Source: Zobellia roscoffensis
GTDB lineage: Bacteria; Bacteroidota; Bacteroidia; Flavobacteriales; Flavobacteriaceae
NCBI RefSeq assembly: GCF_015330165.1
Contig: NZ_JADDXT010000002.1
Coordinates: 680,504 to 744,503 of the forward strand
DNA: 64,000 nucleotides
Direction of reading: 5' to 3'
Part shown: positions 45,889 through 53,985 of the stretch, one piece after another
Position numbering within the stretch: the first letter of the stretch is position 1
How the letters are laid out: each line of letters starts with the position of its first letter
The notes under the pieces: model-generated
Seen by the model: only the letters and a program-made list of their open reading frames with translations
Databases searched by the model: none
Told to the model about the DNA's origin: nothing
Made by a program: the position numbers and the translations under genes

Positions 45889-48729
45889 ATGCCAGAACAA
45901 AAACGACTCTTCTTACTAGACGCCTACGCACTTATTTTTCGTGGTTACTACGCACTGATCAAAAACCCACGAATCAACTCTAAAGGCATGGATACGTCCG
46001 CTATAATGGGTTTCATGAATTCCCTTTTTGATGTGATTAAACGTGAAAAACCAGATCATTTGGCCGTTTGCTTTGATAAAGGAGGAAGTGCCGAACGTAC
46101 GGAACTGTTTCCGGAATATAAGGCGAACAGGGATGAAACTCCAGATGGTATAAAAATCGCGGTACCCTATATACAACAGATACTTGAAGCCATGCATATA
46201 CCCTCCGTAGTACTTGAAGGTTGGGAAGCAGATGACATTATAGGCACCTTGGCCAAACAAGCAGAAAAAGAAGATTACAAAGTCTTTATGGTTACTCCGG
46301 ATAAAGATTTTGGACAATTGGTATCCGAAAATATATTTATGTACCGCCCTGCTAGAATGGGCAATGGAATAGAAATATGGGGTATTCCTGAAATACAGAA
46401 GCGTTTTGGCGTAGAACGCCCAGAACAAGTAATAGATTATTTGGGTATGATGGGCGATGCTAGTGATAATATTCCCGGTCTACCCGGTGTTGGCGACAAA
46501 ACAGCTAAAAAATTCATTGAGCAATTTGGCTCAATGGAAGGCCTTTTGGCGAATACCGACAAGCTGAAAGGCAAAATGAAAGAAAAGGTAGAAGCAAATA
46601 AGGAATTAGGGCTTCTCTCTAAAAAACTTGCCACTATCTGCATAGATTGCGATGTTACTTTCAATGCCGAGGATTATGAAATGTCGGTTCCAGATAGCGA
46701 GAAAGTTCAAGGGATTTTTGAAGAGCTGGAATTCAGGAGACTAAAAGACCAATTCATCAAAATATTTTCAGGAGAAACCGAAAACGAAACACAAGTAAGC
46801 AATACGGATACAGCAAAAAAAGAGGCTTCAACTTCCGCATCTGCAGGCAGCGGACAATTCTCCCTTTTTGGAGGCGATGGCACATCTGCAGCAACCATAA
46901 CTGACAGTTCTAGCCGAAAAACCATCAAAGATGTACCTCATGTTTACCAAAGTGTAGCATCCGGTATGGCTATGAAACTCTTTGTTCAGAATTTAATGAA
47001 ACAGACTTCGGTTTGTTTTGATACGGAAACTACATCGTTAAATCCGCTTGAAGCTCAGCTCGTAGGTATCGCATTCTCATGGGAAGCTACGAAAGGGTAT
47101 TATATTCCTTTTCCAGAAAACAAAGAAGAAGCACAGAAGCTTATAGAAATTTTACGCCCTTTCTTTGAGGCAGAAAACATTGAAAAAATAGGACAAAACC
47201 TTAAGTATGATATCAAAGTTTTAGATAAATACCATATTAAGGTTAAAGGAGGATTTTTTGACACCATGTTAGCGCATTACCTAATCAACCCTGATATGCG
47301 ACATAATATGGATGTACTGTCCGAAACCTACCTGAATTACACGCCTGTTTCCATAACTGAGCTTATTGGCAAAAAAGGGAAGAACCAATTGAATATGCGA
47401 GATGTTCCTTTGGAAAAACAAACGGAATACGCAGTAGAAGATGCTGATATTACTTTTCAGTTAGCTAAACATTTTAGACCAGAACTTGCCGACGCAAAGA
47501 CCGATGTTCTTTTTAAAGATATAGAGATTCCATTATTACAAGTTCTAGCCGATATGGAGTTAGAAGGCATTAATTTGGATGAAAAATTCCTGAACGGACT
47601 TTCCGAAGACCTGAATAATGACATCAAAAGTCTTGAAGAAAAAATTTACGAAGCCGCAGGAGAAGAATTCAATATAGGCTCACCAAAACAACTAGGAGAA
47701 ATTCTTTTCAGTAAAATGATGCTGGTAGACAAGCCCAAAAAGACCAAAACAGGTCAGTTTTCTACTGCTGAAGATGTACTCTCCTATTTAGCTAAAGACC
47801 ATGAAATTATTCAAAACGTTTTGGACTACCGTGGGTTGGCAAAGCTAAAAAGCACATACGTAGACGCACTACCAGAACAAGTAGAGCCAACTACAGGAAG
47901 AGTACATACCGATTATATGCAAACCGTTGCCGCCACAGGTAGACTAAGCAGCAATAACCCAAATCTGCAAAACATTCCTATACGCACGGAAAGAGGTCGT
48001 CAAGTCCGAAAAGCATTTGTACCCCGCGACGAAAACTACATTTTATTAGCAGCGGATTATTCCCAAATAGAATTGCGAATTATTGCCGCATTGAGTGAAG
48101 AAACCACGATGATTGAAGCTTTTAAAAATGGAGAAGATATTCATGCTTCCACTGCATCAAAAGTATTCAACGTTCCTATTGAAGAAGTCACACGTGAACA
48201 AAGAAGTAATGCCAAGACCGTAAACTTCGGAATCATTTATGGGGTTTCGGCCTTTGGATTGAGTAATCAAACCGATTTGTCCCGTTCAGAAGCCAAAGAA
48301 CTAATCGACACCTATTATAAAACGTATCCAAAACTGCGTAATTACATGAGCGAACTGGTAAATTTTGCTCGTGATAATGGATATGTACAAACTGTGCTAG
48401 GCAGAAGACGATATTTAAAGGACATTAACGGAAGTAATGCCATAGTACGTGGAGCTGCGGAACGTAATGCTGTTAACGCCCCTATACAAGGTAGCGCCGC
48501 GGATATCATCAAAATAGCAATGATCAATATCCACAAGAAACTAGCTGAAGGCAGTTACAAATCTAAAATGCTATTACAAGTACATGATGAATTAGTATTC
48601 GACATTTTCAAACCAGAACTAGATGAGTTAAAAATTCTAATTAAATCTGAAATGGAAAATGCTTACAAATTATCAGTACCGCTAGACGTAGAAGTTGGCA
48701 TTGGCCAAGATTGGCTGGAGGCGCATTGA
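45889..48729 (+). CDS. polA: DNA polymerase I
   Basis: Pol I fills gaps and removes RNA primers during replication and repair. From the ATG at 45889 the product has 946 residues. The order is a 5'-3' exonuclease domain (LFLLDAYALIFRGYYA, TPDKDFGQLV, GDASDNIPG), a linker rich in Ser/Ala/Thr, and a 3'-5' exonuclease with intact motifs (CFDTETTSLN, NLKYDIKVL, YAVEDADITFQ), so proofreading is probably active. The polymerase domain follows with motifs A (AADYSQIELRI), B (RSNAKTVNFGIIYG) and C (QVHDELVF). The upstream TTG frame would add five residues and is disfavoured by the promoter element. Confidence 0.96.
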   Translation: MPEQKRLFLLDAYALIFRGYYALIKNPRINSKGMDTSAIMGFMNSLFDVIKREKPDHLAVCFDKGGSAERTELFPEYKANRDETPDGIKIAVPYIQQILEAMHIPSVVLEGWEADDIIGTLAKQAEKEDYKVFMVTPDKDFGQLVSENIFMYRPARMGNGIEIWGIPEIQKRFGVERPEQVIDYLGMMGDASDNIPGLPGVGDKTAKKFIEQFGSMEGLLANTDKLKGKMKEKVEANKELGLLSKKLATICIDCDVTFNAEDYEMSVPDSEKVQGIFEELEFRRLKDQFIKIFSGETENETQVSNTDTAKKEASTSASAGSGQFSLFGGDGTSAATITDSSSRKTIKDVPHVYQSVASGMAMKLFVQNLMKQTSVCFDTETTSLNPLEAQLVGIAFSWEATKGYYIPFPENKEEAQKLIEILRPFFEAENIEKIGQNLKYDIKVLDKYHIKVKGGFFDTMLAHYLINPDMRHNMDVLSETYLNYTPVSITELIGKKGKNQLNMRDVPLEKQTEYAVEDADITFQLAKHFRPELADAKTDVLFKDIEIPLLQVLADMELEGINLDEKFLNGLSEDLNNDIKSLEEKIYEAAGEEFNIGSPKQLGEILFSKMMLVDKPKKTKTGQFSTAEDVLSYLAKDHEIIQNVLDYRGLAKLKSTYVDALPEQVEPTTGRVHTDYMQTVAATGRLSSNNPNLQNIPIRTERGRQVRKAFVPRDENYILLAADYSQIELRIIAALSEETTMIEAFKNGEDIHASTASKVFNVPIEEVTREQRSNAKTVNFGIIYGVSAFGLSNQTDLSRSEAKELIDTYYKTYPKLRNYMSELVNFARDNGYVQTVLGRRRYLKDINGSNAIVRGAAERNAVNAPIQGSAADIIKIAMINIHKKLAEGSYKSKMLLQVHDELVFDIFKPELDELKILIKSEMENAYKLSVPLDVEVGIGQDWLEAH

Positions 48730-48741
48730 CATACAAAACCC

Positions 48742-48777
48742 GCCCTTTCACAACATTTATTCGCCGAAAGGGCTTTT
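48742..48777 (+). terminator. Rho-independent terminator after polA
   Basis: Stem GCCCTTTC / GAAAGGGC (48742-48749 with 48766-48773) is followed by TTTT, starting 12 bases after the polA stop. Confidence 0.75.
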
Positions 48778-48831
48778 CATAATTACTTTTACAGTCCTAT
48801 TCCAAATAGAACGGGCTCTATTAATAATCAA

Positions 48832-49179
48832 ATGAAAACGTTAGTTACACTTTTTACTATTTTATTCTTTGTCTGCAACATCCAAGCACAGGAAACTGCA
48901 GAAGCGAGCGTGGGTCATAAAACTACCGCGACTTCAGTAAAGAAAGTGAAGGTATTTCCCAATCCAGCTACCAACGTTGTTAATGTACTAGGCTTACAAA
49001 ATACCTCCAAAGCAACCATTTCTATAATGGATATTTATGGTAACACGGTACTTTCACACCAATGGGAGATTCGTAGAAACGCCATAAGCGTACCTGTTTC
49101 CTCCTTAGATTCAGGTGCATATATCATTACTATTCGTTCCAATGAGCAAAAAGTACGTCTTAAATTCTACAAGCAGTAA
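48832..49179 (+). CDS. Minimal T9SS cargo: signal peptide plus type A sorting domain
   Basis: The 115-residue protein consists of a signal peptide (MKTLVTLFTILFFVCNIQA), a spacer of about 18 residues and a type A T9SS C-terminal sorting domain (about 38-115) with the hallmarks KVFPNPATNVVNV, ISIMDIYGNTVLSH, LDSGAYIITI and a basic end KVRLKFYKQ. There is no room for a separate functional domain, so the exported product would be essentially the sorting domain itself. It may be a decoy, regulator or remnant of a larger cargo. It stands alone between polA and the barrel gene. Confidence 0.85.
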   Translation: MKTLVTLFTILFFVCNIQAQETAEASVGHKTTATSVKKVKVFPNPATNVVNVLGLQNTSKATISIMDIYGNTVLSHQWEIRRNAISVPVSSLDSGAYIITIRSNEQKVRLKFYKQ

Positions 49180-49395
49180 AACTGTACCAAAACAGAACCC
49201 CTATAACTCGGTACTGACCACTCATTAACTGATACTTCCTCCAGAACTTTTACCGCTATTCTTTTTCCACTATCCAATAAATTATCCGACTATTTTTACA
49301 TACTCCATAAAACCCATAGAATAAAATACATTTTAACATTTAATATGTAAGGCAAAAGTTTAGCTACGTACAAAGACTGATAATTTTAAAATATC

Positions 49396-50304
49396 ATGAA
49401 AATGAAAAAAAGAATTGCAGTTTTAGCCCCAATTATGATTGCTACTAGTATTTTCACCAATGGATTGAGCGCCCAAGGACCTATTGATGGTTTTTTTAGC
49501 ACAAAAGGTAAAGCTAGTATTTCCTTATCCTACTTATCAGGAAACTATGATGAATTTTATGTAGGTGGACAAGAAGTAAGTCCTGTACCTGCTCATAACG
49601 AAATTGACCAAACCATTTATAGTATATACGCCACATACGCAATTACTGACAACATTACGGTAATAGGGAGTTTACCATATATTAAGAAAGAAGGCAATGG
49701 TAGTGCAGACCCTATTAATGGCACAACAGAACAATCAGATTTTCAAGATATCAGCGCCTTTTTAAAATGGGCTCCCTACATCAAAGAGCTGGCAAACGGT
49801 ACAATGACCTACATTGTGGCTTTAGGAGGTTCAATCCCCTTAAACTATGAACCAAGTGGCATCTTATCTCTTGGGTCAGGCGCGCCAGGCCTAGATGGAA
49901 AATTAGGTTTACAATATAAAAGTAATACTGGTTTTTTTGCCATGATTATTGGCGGATATGGATTAAGAGGTAAATCCGATAACAATTTTAATATTGGAAC
50001 TGGTGATAAATTTGATGCGCCCGATGTTGTAAATGCCGTCTTGAAAATAGGGTATACTGGCAAAAACTTTTACCTAGATGCATTTCTCGATTCTCAAACC
50101 TCTTTAAACGGTGTAGATATAATGGGGCCAGGTTTTGCCGGAAACTTCCCTGAAACAATTGTTAACTACTCCAAACTTGGCGGCAACCTTTATATTCCTA
50201 TCACAAATTTCATTGGAGCAAGTATTGGAGGTGGAACTATTATAGATGGTAGAAACATAGGAAAAAACACATACTACAACGGTGGTATAACATTAAACCT
50301 ATAA
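49396..50304 (+). CDS. Outer-membrane beta-barrel protein of unknown function
   Basis: The 302-residue exported protein has a signal peptide (KKRIAVLAPIMIATSIFTNGLSAQ) and alternating amphipathic strands with aromatic girdles (ASISLSYLSGNYDEFYVGG, YSIYATYAITDNITVIGSLP, KLGLQYKSNTGFFAMIIGGY). It ends in a hydrophobic strand, GGITLNL. This pattern fits an outer-membrane barrel of about 12 strands, like the loosely annotated transporter-type barrels of Bacteroidetes. No functional residue is recognisable and the neighbours give no hint. Confidence 0.65.
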   Translation: MKMKKRIAVLAPIMIATSIFTNGLSAQGPIDGFFSTKGKASISLSYLSGNYDEFYVGGQEVSPVPAHNEIDQTIYSIYATYAITDNITVIGSLPYIKKEGNGSADPINGTTEQSDFQDISAFLKWAPYIKELANGTMTYIVALGGSIPLNYEPSGILSLGSGAPGLDGKLGLQYKSNTGFFAMIIGGYGLRGKSDNNFNIGTGDKFDAPDVVNAVLKIGYTGKNFYLDAFLDSQTSLNGVDIMGPGFAGNFPETIVNYSKLGGNLYIPITNFIGASIGGGTIIDGRNIGKNTYYNGGITLNL

Positions 50305-50353
50305 ACTTACAAGCATACAAAATAAACTCAGCACAACATGAGGGTCCTTCTGA

Positions 50354-50390
50354 AAAAAGGAATCTTGAACACCGAGAATCCCTTTTTCAT
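50354..50390 (+). terminator. Probable terminator after the barrel gene
   Basis: An imperfect stem AAAAAGGAATCTTG / CGAGAATCCCTTTTT with a bulge and one mismatch ends in a T-run, about 50 bases after the stop. Confidence 0.5.
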
Positions 50391-50513
50391 ATAAACAGAC
50401 CTGCCGATGTCTAATCCATCAGAAACATTCGTTTTAGATCTTTGTTTTTATTTAAATTTGCACAAGAAATTGAAAAAGAGTGTTTTTAACTAAAAATAAT
50501 AGCGAAACAGCAC

Positions 50514-50543
50514 TTGTTTTTCAATAGAATTAGTGTACATTTG
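50514..50543 (+). promoter_or_regulatory. Promoter of rplM-rpsI
   Basis: TTG (50514-50516), 19 bases, then TACATTTG (50536-50543). Both elements are at the same spacing as in the tRNA-Gln promoter. The leader to the GTG start would be about 42 bases. Confidence 0.75.
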
Positions 50544-50589
50544 CAGCCCGTTTGACGGGATTGAAGTGTTTAATTAAAAAGTAACCGTA

Positions 50590-51045
50590 GTGGATACATT
50601 AAGTTATAAGACCGTTTCTGCCAATAAAACAACTGTTGACAAACAGTGGTTATTAGTTGATGCAGAAGGAGAGACTTTAGGCCGATTGGCTTCCAAAGTC
50701 GCCAAAATGCTTAGAGGAAAACATAAGCCAAATTTCACCCCTCATGTTGATTGTGGTGACAATGTGATTGTTATCAATGCTGAGAAAATCATTTTAACCG
50801 GAAACAAATGGGATGACAAATCCTATTCTCGTTACACAGGTTATCCTGGTGGTCAGCGTACTACATCCGTAAAAGAGCTTTTGGCTAAAAAACCTGAAGC
50901 AATTGTAGAAAAAGCGGTTAAAGGAATGCTTCCTAAGAACAGATTGGGTGCCGATCTTTTCAGAAACCTTAAAGTTTTTGTTGGAACAGCACATAACCAT
51001 GAAGCTCAAAAACCACAGGTTATCAATTTAAAAGAATTCAAGTAA
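50590..51045 (+). CDS. rplM: 50S ribosomal protein L13
   Basis: L13 is an early-assembly protein of the large subunit. The 151-residue protein contains WLLVDAEGETLGRLASKVA, the conserved YSRYTGYPGGQR and MLPKNRLG. The start is GTG at 50590, read as Met; the family in this phylum commonly begins MDTLSYKTVSAN, and no in-frame ATG is available nearby. Its TAA stop overlaps the rpsI ATG by one base, a translationally coupled pair. Confidence 0.97.
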   Translation: MDTLSYKTVSANKTTVDKQWLLVDAEGETLGRLASKVAKMLRGKHKPNFTPHVDCGDNVIVINAEKIILTGNKWDDKSYSRYTGYPGGQRTTSVKELLAKKPEAIVEKAVKGMLPKNRLGADLFRNLKVFVGTAHNHEAQKPQVINLKEFK

Positions 51046-51431
51046 TGGAGACCATTCATAAAATCGGAAGAAGAAAGACAGCGGTTGCTCGTGTTTATGT
51101 TTCAGAAGGAAAAGGAAACATCACTGTAAACCAGAGAGATCTTAACGATTATTTCCCAACGGCTACTCTACAGTATAAGGTTAAACAACCTTTTGCACTT
51201 ACTGAAAACGAAGAAACTTACGACGTAAGTGTAAACGTATACGGTGGTGGTATTACTGGTCAAGCAGAAGCTATACGTTTAGCTCTTTCTAGAGCTATGT
51301 GTGAAGTTGATGAAGAGCACAGACTAGTTCTTAAACCAGAAGGTTTATTAACTCGTGATCCAAGAATGGTAGAACGTAAGAAATTCGGACAGAAGAAAGC
51401 TCGTAAGAAATTCCAGTTCTCGAAACGTTAA
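51045..51431 (+). CDS. rpsI: 30S ribosomal protein S9
   Basis: S9 lies at the head of the small subunit, its C-terminal tail reaching the P-site tRNA. The 128-residue protein shows HKIGRRKTAVARVYV, the GGGITGQAEAIRLALSRA segment and the basic tail KKARKKFQFSKR ending in the conserved SKR. It is coupled to rplM through a one-base overlap and followed by a terminator. Confidence 0.97.
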   Translation: METIHKIGRRKTAVARVYVSEGKGNITVNQRDLNDYFPTATLQYKVKQPFALTENEETYDVSVNVYGGGITGQAEAIRLALSRAMCEVDEEHRLVLKPEGLLTRDPRMVERKKFGQKKARKKFQFSKR

Positions 51432-51447
51432 TATTCAAGATTATTAT

Positions 51448-51477
51448 GGTATCCATCTCACGATGGATACCTTTTTT
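51448..51477 (+). terminator. Rho-independent terminator after rpsI
   Basis: Stem GGTATCCATC / GATGGATACC with a short loop is followed by TTTTTT, 16 bases after the stop. Confidence 0.9.
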
Positions 51478-51605
51478 ATATTTTTTCTTTAATCAAAGTT
51501 CATTGAAAGTTCGCTTTAAGCGGATAAATTAAAAACTATTTTCTTCTAGCAAGGAATAGTTATTCGGGAGACCTAAGAACATCTCATGTTCAAAGACACC
51601 GTTAG

Positions 51606-51659
51606 TTTAGCATCTAAATGCTTGAGGCTTGTCTATTTTAGACATACCACTTAAGCATT
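51606..51659 (+). promoter_or_regulatory. Structured leader upstream of rpsB
   Basis: Outer stem AATGCTTGAG (51617-51626) pairs with CTTAAGCATT (51650-51659), ten pairs with one G-T. Inside it, TGTCTA / TAGACA (51630-51635 with 51639-51644) forms a six-pair hairpin with a TTT loop. The outer 5' strand can instead pair upstream (TTTAG / CTAAA, 51606-51618), so two folds exclude each other. It ends 31 bases before the rpsB ATG. Confidence 0.5.
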
Positions 51660-51690
51660 GCCAATTCATAAGAACGTAAACTAAATTCAA

Positions 51691-52767
51691 ATGGCGAAAG
51701 TCGAAGTAAAACAATTATTGGAAGCTGGTGTACATTTTGGACACCTTACACGAAAGTGGAACCCTAACATGGCGCCCTACATCTACATGGAGCGTAACGG
51801 GATTCACGTAATCAACCTTTACAAAACAGTTGCAAAATTAGATGAGGCTAATGAAGCCCTTCAGAAAATTGCTGCATCTGGAAGAAAAATTCTTTTCGTA
51901 GCTACAAAAAAACAAGCAAAAGATATCGTTGCTGAAAAAGTAGCCAACGTAAACATGCCTTACATTACAGAAAGATGGCCAGGTGGTATGTTGACCAATT
52001 TCGTTACCATTCGTAAAGCGGTAAAGAAAATGGCATCCATTGACCGTATGAAAAAGGACGGTACGTTCCTGACTTTGTCTAAAAAAGAACGTCTACAAGT
52101 AGATCGTCTTCGTGCTAAATTAGAGAAGAACTTAGGTTCTATTTCTGACATGACTCGTCTACCTGGCGCTTTGTTCATTGTTGACACTATGCGTGAGCAC
52201 ATTGCCGTTAAGGAAGCTCAAAAATTAAACATTCCTATTTTTGCAATGGTTGATACCAATTCAGACCCAAGAGATGTTGATTATTTGATTCCATCTAATG
52301 ATGATGCTTCAAAATCTATCGATATCATTATGACTCAAGTAACTGACGCTATCGCGGAAGGTCTTGCTGAGCGTAAGTCAGAAAAACAATCAGATAAAGA
52401 AGGTGCCGATACAAGCAAAAAAGAGCAGCCTAAAAAAGAAGTAGCTAAAACTCCTAAGGAAGAAGTTAAAGAAGCTCCAAAAGCAGAAGCTCCTGTAGCT
52501 GCTGCAACTGCTGAAGCCGTGGACTTTACTAAAATAGAAGGTGTTGGACCAAAAGCCGCTGAAGCTTTAGTTAACGCTGGTTTTGATTCTTACGCTAAAT
52601 TAGCGGAAGGTGATCCAGAAAAAATCAAAGAGATCCTTACTGAGGCTAGCTCTAGAATGGCACACCTTGACCCAACTTCATGGCCAAAGCAAGCTAAAAT
52701 GGCTGCAGATGGTAAATGGGACGAGCTTAAAGAGTGGCAAGACAGTGTTAAAGGTGGTGTAGAATAG
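51691..52767 (+). CDS. rpsB: 30S ribosomal protein S2 with C-terminal helix-hairpin-helix extension
   Basis: Residues 1 to about 228 are an ordinary S2: KQLLEAGVHFGHLTRKWNP, ERWPGGMLTNFVTIRK, LPGALFIVDTMREHIAV and MVDTNSDPRDVDYLIPSNDD. Family members are usually about 230-260 residues; this one has 358. After a Lys/Glu/Ala/Pro-rich linker (about 229-276) comes a compact domain (277-358) with FTKIEGVGPKAAEALVNAG, a helix-hairpin-helix-like motif, ending in a Trp-rich segment (SWPKQAKMAADGKWDELKEW). A similar tail ends ActC. S2 function itself should be intact. The gene is followed by a strong hairpin and tsf. Confidence 0.96.
   Translation: MAKVEVKQLLEAGVHFGHLTRKWNPNMAPYIYMERNGIHVINLYKTVAKLDEANEALQKIAASGRKILFVATKKQAKDIVAEKVANVNMPYITERWPGGMLTNFVTIRKAVKKMASIDRMKKDGTFLTLSKKERLQVDRLRAKLEKNLGSISDMTRLPGALFIVDTMREHIAVKEAQKLNIPIFAMVDTNSDPRDVDYLIPSNDDASKSIDIIMTQVTDAIAEGLAERKSEKQSDKEGADTSKKEQPKKEVAKTPKEEVKEAPKAEAPVAAATAEAVDFTKIEGVGPKAAEALVNAGFDSYAKLAEGDPEKIKEILTEASSRMAHLDPTSWPKQAKMAADGKWDELKEWQDSVKGGVE
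52519..52764 (+). other. Helix-hairpin-helix-like C-terminal domain of S2
   Basis: Encodes residues 277-358, joined to the S2 core by a low-complexity charged linker. The EGVGPKAAEAL turn is typical of HhH modules. Confidence 0.75.
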
Positions 52768-52806
52768 GTTCTTTTCTTCCTTTTATAAATAAAATAATAA
52801 CATAAC

Positions 52807-52853
52807 ATTTGCTTTAAGATAGCGCTAGTAATTCTCGCTATCTTAGAGCAAAT
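52807..52853 (+). promoter_or_regulatory. Long hairpin between rpsB and tsf
   Basis: ATTTGCTTTAAGATAGCG (52807-52824) pairs with CGCTATCTTAGAGCAAAT (52836-52853): eighteen pairs with one G-T, closing an eleven-base loop. No T-run follows, so it is not a standard terminator. It ends 18 bases before the tsf ATG. Confidence 0.7.
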
Positions 52854-52871
52854 TGTAAAATATAACATAAG

Positions 52872-53837
52872 ATGGCAAAAATTACAGCCGCAGAAGTAAA
52901 CAAATTAAGAAAAGCTACTGGCGCAGGAATGATGGACTGCAAAAATGCTTTAGTCGAAGCTGAAGGAGATTTTGACAAAGCAATTGAAGTTCTTCGTAAG
53001 AAAGGACAGAAAGTAGCTGCTAAAAGAGCTGATAGAGATTCATCTGAAGGTGCTGCAGTTTCTAAATTGAATGCTGACCAAACAGTTGGTGTTGCAATCG
53101 TACTAGGTTGTGAAACCGATTTTGTTGGAAAAAATGAAAACTTCTTAGCTTTAGCAAATCAACTTGCTGAAATAGCTTTAAACTACGATTCTAAAGAAGC
53201 ACTTTTAGCTGCTGATTTTGGAGGAATGACTGTTGCTGAAAAATTAGTTGAGCAAACAGGCGTTATTGGTGAAAAGTTAGAAATCACCGCTTTTGAAAAA
53301 CTAGAAGCTCCTTATGTAGGTACTTATGTACACATTAATAAGATTGCGGCATTAGTTGGTCTATCTGCTAAAGTAGATTCTGCTGAAGTTTTAGCAAAAG
53401 ATGTTTCTATGCAAGTAGCTTCAATGGGGGCAACAACTTTGTCTTACAAAGATTTTGACCCTTCCTTCGTTGCTGCTGAAACAGAAGCTAGAATTGCTGT
53501 AATTGAAAAGGACAACGAAGAGTTAGGTCGTTTGGGCAAAACCCTTAAAAACGTTCCTCAGTACATTTCAATGTCTCAATTAACTCCTGAAGTTATAGCT
53601 AAAGCCGAAGAAGATGCGAAAGCACAATTGAAAGCTGAAGGCAAGCCAGAGCAAATTTGGGACAAAATTCTTCCTGGTAAAATGGAAAGATTTATTTCTG
53701 ATAACACAACTTTAGATCAAGAGCAGTGTTTATTGGACCAAAATTTCATTAAAGATGAGAAAATCAATGTAGCAAAATATGTTGAATCTCATGGAGATGT
53801 TCATGTTACAGGCTTTAAGCGTGCAACAGTAGGATAA
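52872..53837 (+). CDS. tsf: Elongation factor Ts
   Basis: EF-Ts exchanges GDP for GTP on EF-Tu. The 321-residue protein shows the UBA-like N-terminus with LRKATGAGMMDCKNALVEA, the core TDFVGKNENF (the conserved TDFV motif) and two dimerisation subdomains. A C-terminal part with EQIWDKILPGKMERFISDNTT follows. Length is typical of this phylum. It follows rpsB by 104 bases that contain a long hairpin, and is closed by a strong terminator. Confidence 0.97.
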   Translation: MAKITAAEVNKLRKATGAGMMDCKNALVEAEGDFDKAIEVLRKKGQKVAAKRADRDSSEGAAVSKLNADQTVGVAIVLGCETDFVGKNENFLALANQLAEIALNYDSKEALLAADFGGMTVAEKLVEQTGVIGEKLEITAFEKLEAPYVGTYVHINKIAALVGLSAKVDSAEVLAKDVSMQVASMGATTLSYKDFDPSFVAAETEARIAVIEKDNEELGRLGKTLKNVPQYISMSQLTPEVIAKAEEDAKAQLKAEGKPEQIWDKILPGKMERFISDNTTLDQEQCLLDQNFIKDEKINVAKYVESHGDVHVTGFKRATVG

Positions 53838-53859
53838 ATTCCACATCAAATAATAGTAT

Positions 53860-53897
53860 AAAATCATCTTAACTTAATTGTTAAGGTGATTTTTTTT
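53860..53897 (+). terminator. Rho-independent terminator after tsf
   Basis: Stem AAAATCATCTTAAC / GTTAAGGTGATTTT with a six-base loop and a run of T follows the tsf stop by 22 bases. Confidence 0.9.
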
Positions 53898-53930
53898 ATA
53901 CTATATTTTATGACTCTAGCTACTCCAAAT

Positions 53931-53960
53931 AAAAAGCGCTACCTCTACAGTAGCGCTTTT
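53931..53960 (-). terminator. Terminator after the M61 peptidase gene
   Basis: Stem AAAAGCGCTAC / GTAGCGCTTTT is perfect, with T-runs on both sides. It lies 25 bases beyond the convergent peptidase stop. Confidence 0.8.
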
Positions 53961-53985
53961 CTATTCTATCCATAAATCAATGCTA

